Assembly (NCBI GenBank): GCA_937877125.1
Contig: CALEFQ010000111.1
Span: 1 to 6,511 of the forward strand
DNA length: 6,511 nt
From: an uncultured bacterium
GTDB taxonomy: Bacteria; Patescibacteriota; CALEFQ01
Reading direction: 5' to 3'
This document shows, one piece after another, positions 5,927 to 6,511 of the stretch (position 1 is the stretch's first letter; each line of letters begins with the position of its first letter). The notes below the pieces were generated by a model that searched no databases, was not told the DNA's origin, and worked only from the letters and a program-made list of their open reading frames with translations. Position numbers and translations under genes: made by a program.

Positions 5927-6060
5927 AATTTTTATTTGATTCCGAACAGAATATTTAATTTGTTTGATGTATATATTAATTTACAAAATGTATTATTTGC
6001 TTTACAAAAAGTAAAGTATATTATTCAAAATGTAACTATAACTTAACATAAGTGAGGCTG
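5927..6060. other. AT-rich junction between the smc fragment and the regulator gene
   Basis: Composition changes abruptly: smc is about half G+C, while this stretch is mostly A and T. It contains short palindromes, CTTTAC-AAAAA-GTAAAG (6000-6016) and TACA-AAA-TGTA (5982-5992). These may be operators for the Xre-type regulator that follows, since such proteins often bind dyads at their own promoter. I could not find a well-spaced -35/-10 pair. The loss of smc homology is somewhere between about 5927 and 5983. Confidence 0.45.
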
Positions 6061-6258
6061 ATGAAGAACCGTCTCAGGGTATACCGTACCATGACCAATC
6101 TCACGCAGGGGGAGTTAGCGGAAAAGCTAGGCATCACCCGGCAGACGGTGATCGCCATCGAGAAGGAACGGTACGATCCCTCTCTGGAGCTGGCGTTCAA
6201 GATGGCCAAGTTCTTCTGTGTGTCGATCGAGGACATCTTTCAGTATGAGGAGGTCTGA
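6061..6258 (+). CDS. Small Xre-family helix-turn-helix transcriptional regulator
   Basis: The 65-residue product is essentially one DNA-binding domain: MKNRLRVYRTMTNLTQGELAEKLGITRQTVIAIEKERYDPSLELAFKMAKFFCVSIEDIFQYEEV, quoted here only to show the order MKNRLRVYR, LTQGELAEKLG, TRQTVIAIEK, PSLELAFKMA, IEDIF. This is the pattern of the small Xre-like regulators (COG1476 type), with the recognition helix at TRQTVIAIE. Targets are unknown. I chose ATG 6061 over GTG 6052 because homologues begin MKNR and a GAGG sequence precedes it. It is the only plus-strand gene and the only one with a visible ribosome binding site. It uses only AAG for Lys (5 of 5) and ATC for Ile (5 of 5), and ends in TGA, unlike its left-hand neighbours. 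It converges on the methyltransferase gene, 8 bp apart. Confidence 0.9.
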   Translation: MKNRLRVYRTMTNLTQGELAEKLGITRQTVIAIEKERYDPSLELAFKMAKFFCVSIEDIFQYEEV

Positions 6259-6266
6259 ACCTCCCA

Positions 6267-6511
6267 TCACCGAAGCGATCCCAGGTAGACCTCTGTTCGA
6301 TATTTCAAGTGCACAGATCCGTTTTCCTGATGCTCTGAGAAAACCAACTCCACCGCCTCCATGAGCGTTCTGAACGACGGGTCGTCCGGTCGCGGACAGT
6401 AGGATGAGGAACGCAAACGTCCTTTGAGGCTGGTCAGATCGAGACTCTGGTCGTTCCCGAACTCGTGGTATTCGTATACGCCATCGAAGAACGAATCGAT
6501 CCTTCTCTTCT
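6267..6511 (-). CDS. SAM-dependent methyltransferase, C-terminal part (partial at right edge)
   Basis: A minus-strand frame is open from the right edge to a TGA at 6267-6269, giving 80 residues without a start. In order it reads IDSFFDGVYEYHEFGNDQSL, LKGRLRSSSYCP, DDPSFRTLMEAVELVF, then VHLKYRTEVYLGSLR at the end. The blocks LKGRL-SSSY-P, F-EHQ-NG and Y-T-VY-G are, from memory of the family, the C-terminal pattern of class I SAM-dependent methyltransferases of the UbiE/Methyltransf_11 type. The SAM-binding Rossmann half lies outside the window, and the substrate is unknown. Its codon and stop use resemble the neighbouring regulator rather than the left-hand genes. Confidence 0.75.
   Translation of the reverse strand, partial: KRRIDSFFDGVYEYHEFGNDQSLDLTSLKGRLRSSSYCPRPDDPSFRTLMEAVELVFSEHQENGSVHLKYRTEVYLGSLR

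Overview
The window looks like bacterial DNA from the Patescibacteria (Candidate Phyla Radiation). This is an inference from three things: a divergent 16S rRNA with substitutions at the usual survey-primer sites, compact housekeeping genes with almost no Shine-Dalgarno sequences, and the mix of genes present. I cannot place it in a named class. The standard genetic code fits every gene.

Left part (1-1600): the 5' two thirds of a 16S rRNA gene on the minus strand, running off the left edge. Upstream of it is a leader of about 620 nt with a strong sigma70-type promoter, a boxA-like sequence, a terminator-like hairpin and several stem-loops, and no credible protein gene.

Middle (1638-5926): six minus-strand housekeeping genes in the order smc (3' part only), rpsP, khpA, mscL, a CYTH-domain gene, trmD. 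This is a rearranged form of the widespread smc / rpsP-khpA-rimM-trmD neighbourhood. rimM is not in its usual place, and mscL plus the CYTH gene sit there instead. Promoters and hairpins divide the region into about four transcription units: smc ending in an AT-rich inverted repeat; rpsP with its own promoter and a clear intrinsic terminator; khpA with a TTGACA/TATACT promoter and a structured leader; and mscL-CYTH-trmD. Translation links the genes: bS16 is a 30S protein, KhpA an RNA-binding protein, TrmD a tRNA methyltransferase, and 16S rRNA follows.

A small palindromic repeat occurs three times: inside trmD, where it coincides with an insertion of about 20 residues, between khpA and mscL, and inside the rpsP tail. 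The copies share a stem skeleton with a compensated base pair, which suggests a dispersed REP-like element that tolerates insertion in reading frames.

Right part (about 5930-6511): the smc gene breaks off in its second coiled coil and never reaches the hinge or Walker A half. After about 110 bp of AT-rich DNA come a plus-strand Xre-family regulator and, convergent with it, the 3' end of a SAM-dependent methyltransferase gene that runs off the right edge. These two genes differ from the rest in stop codons, codon choice and presence of a ribosome binding site. Either foreign DNA has joined here or the contig is a chimeric assembly.
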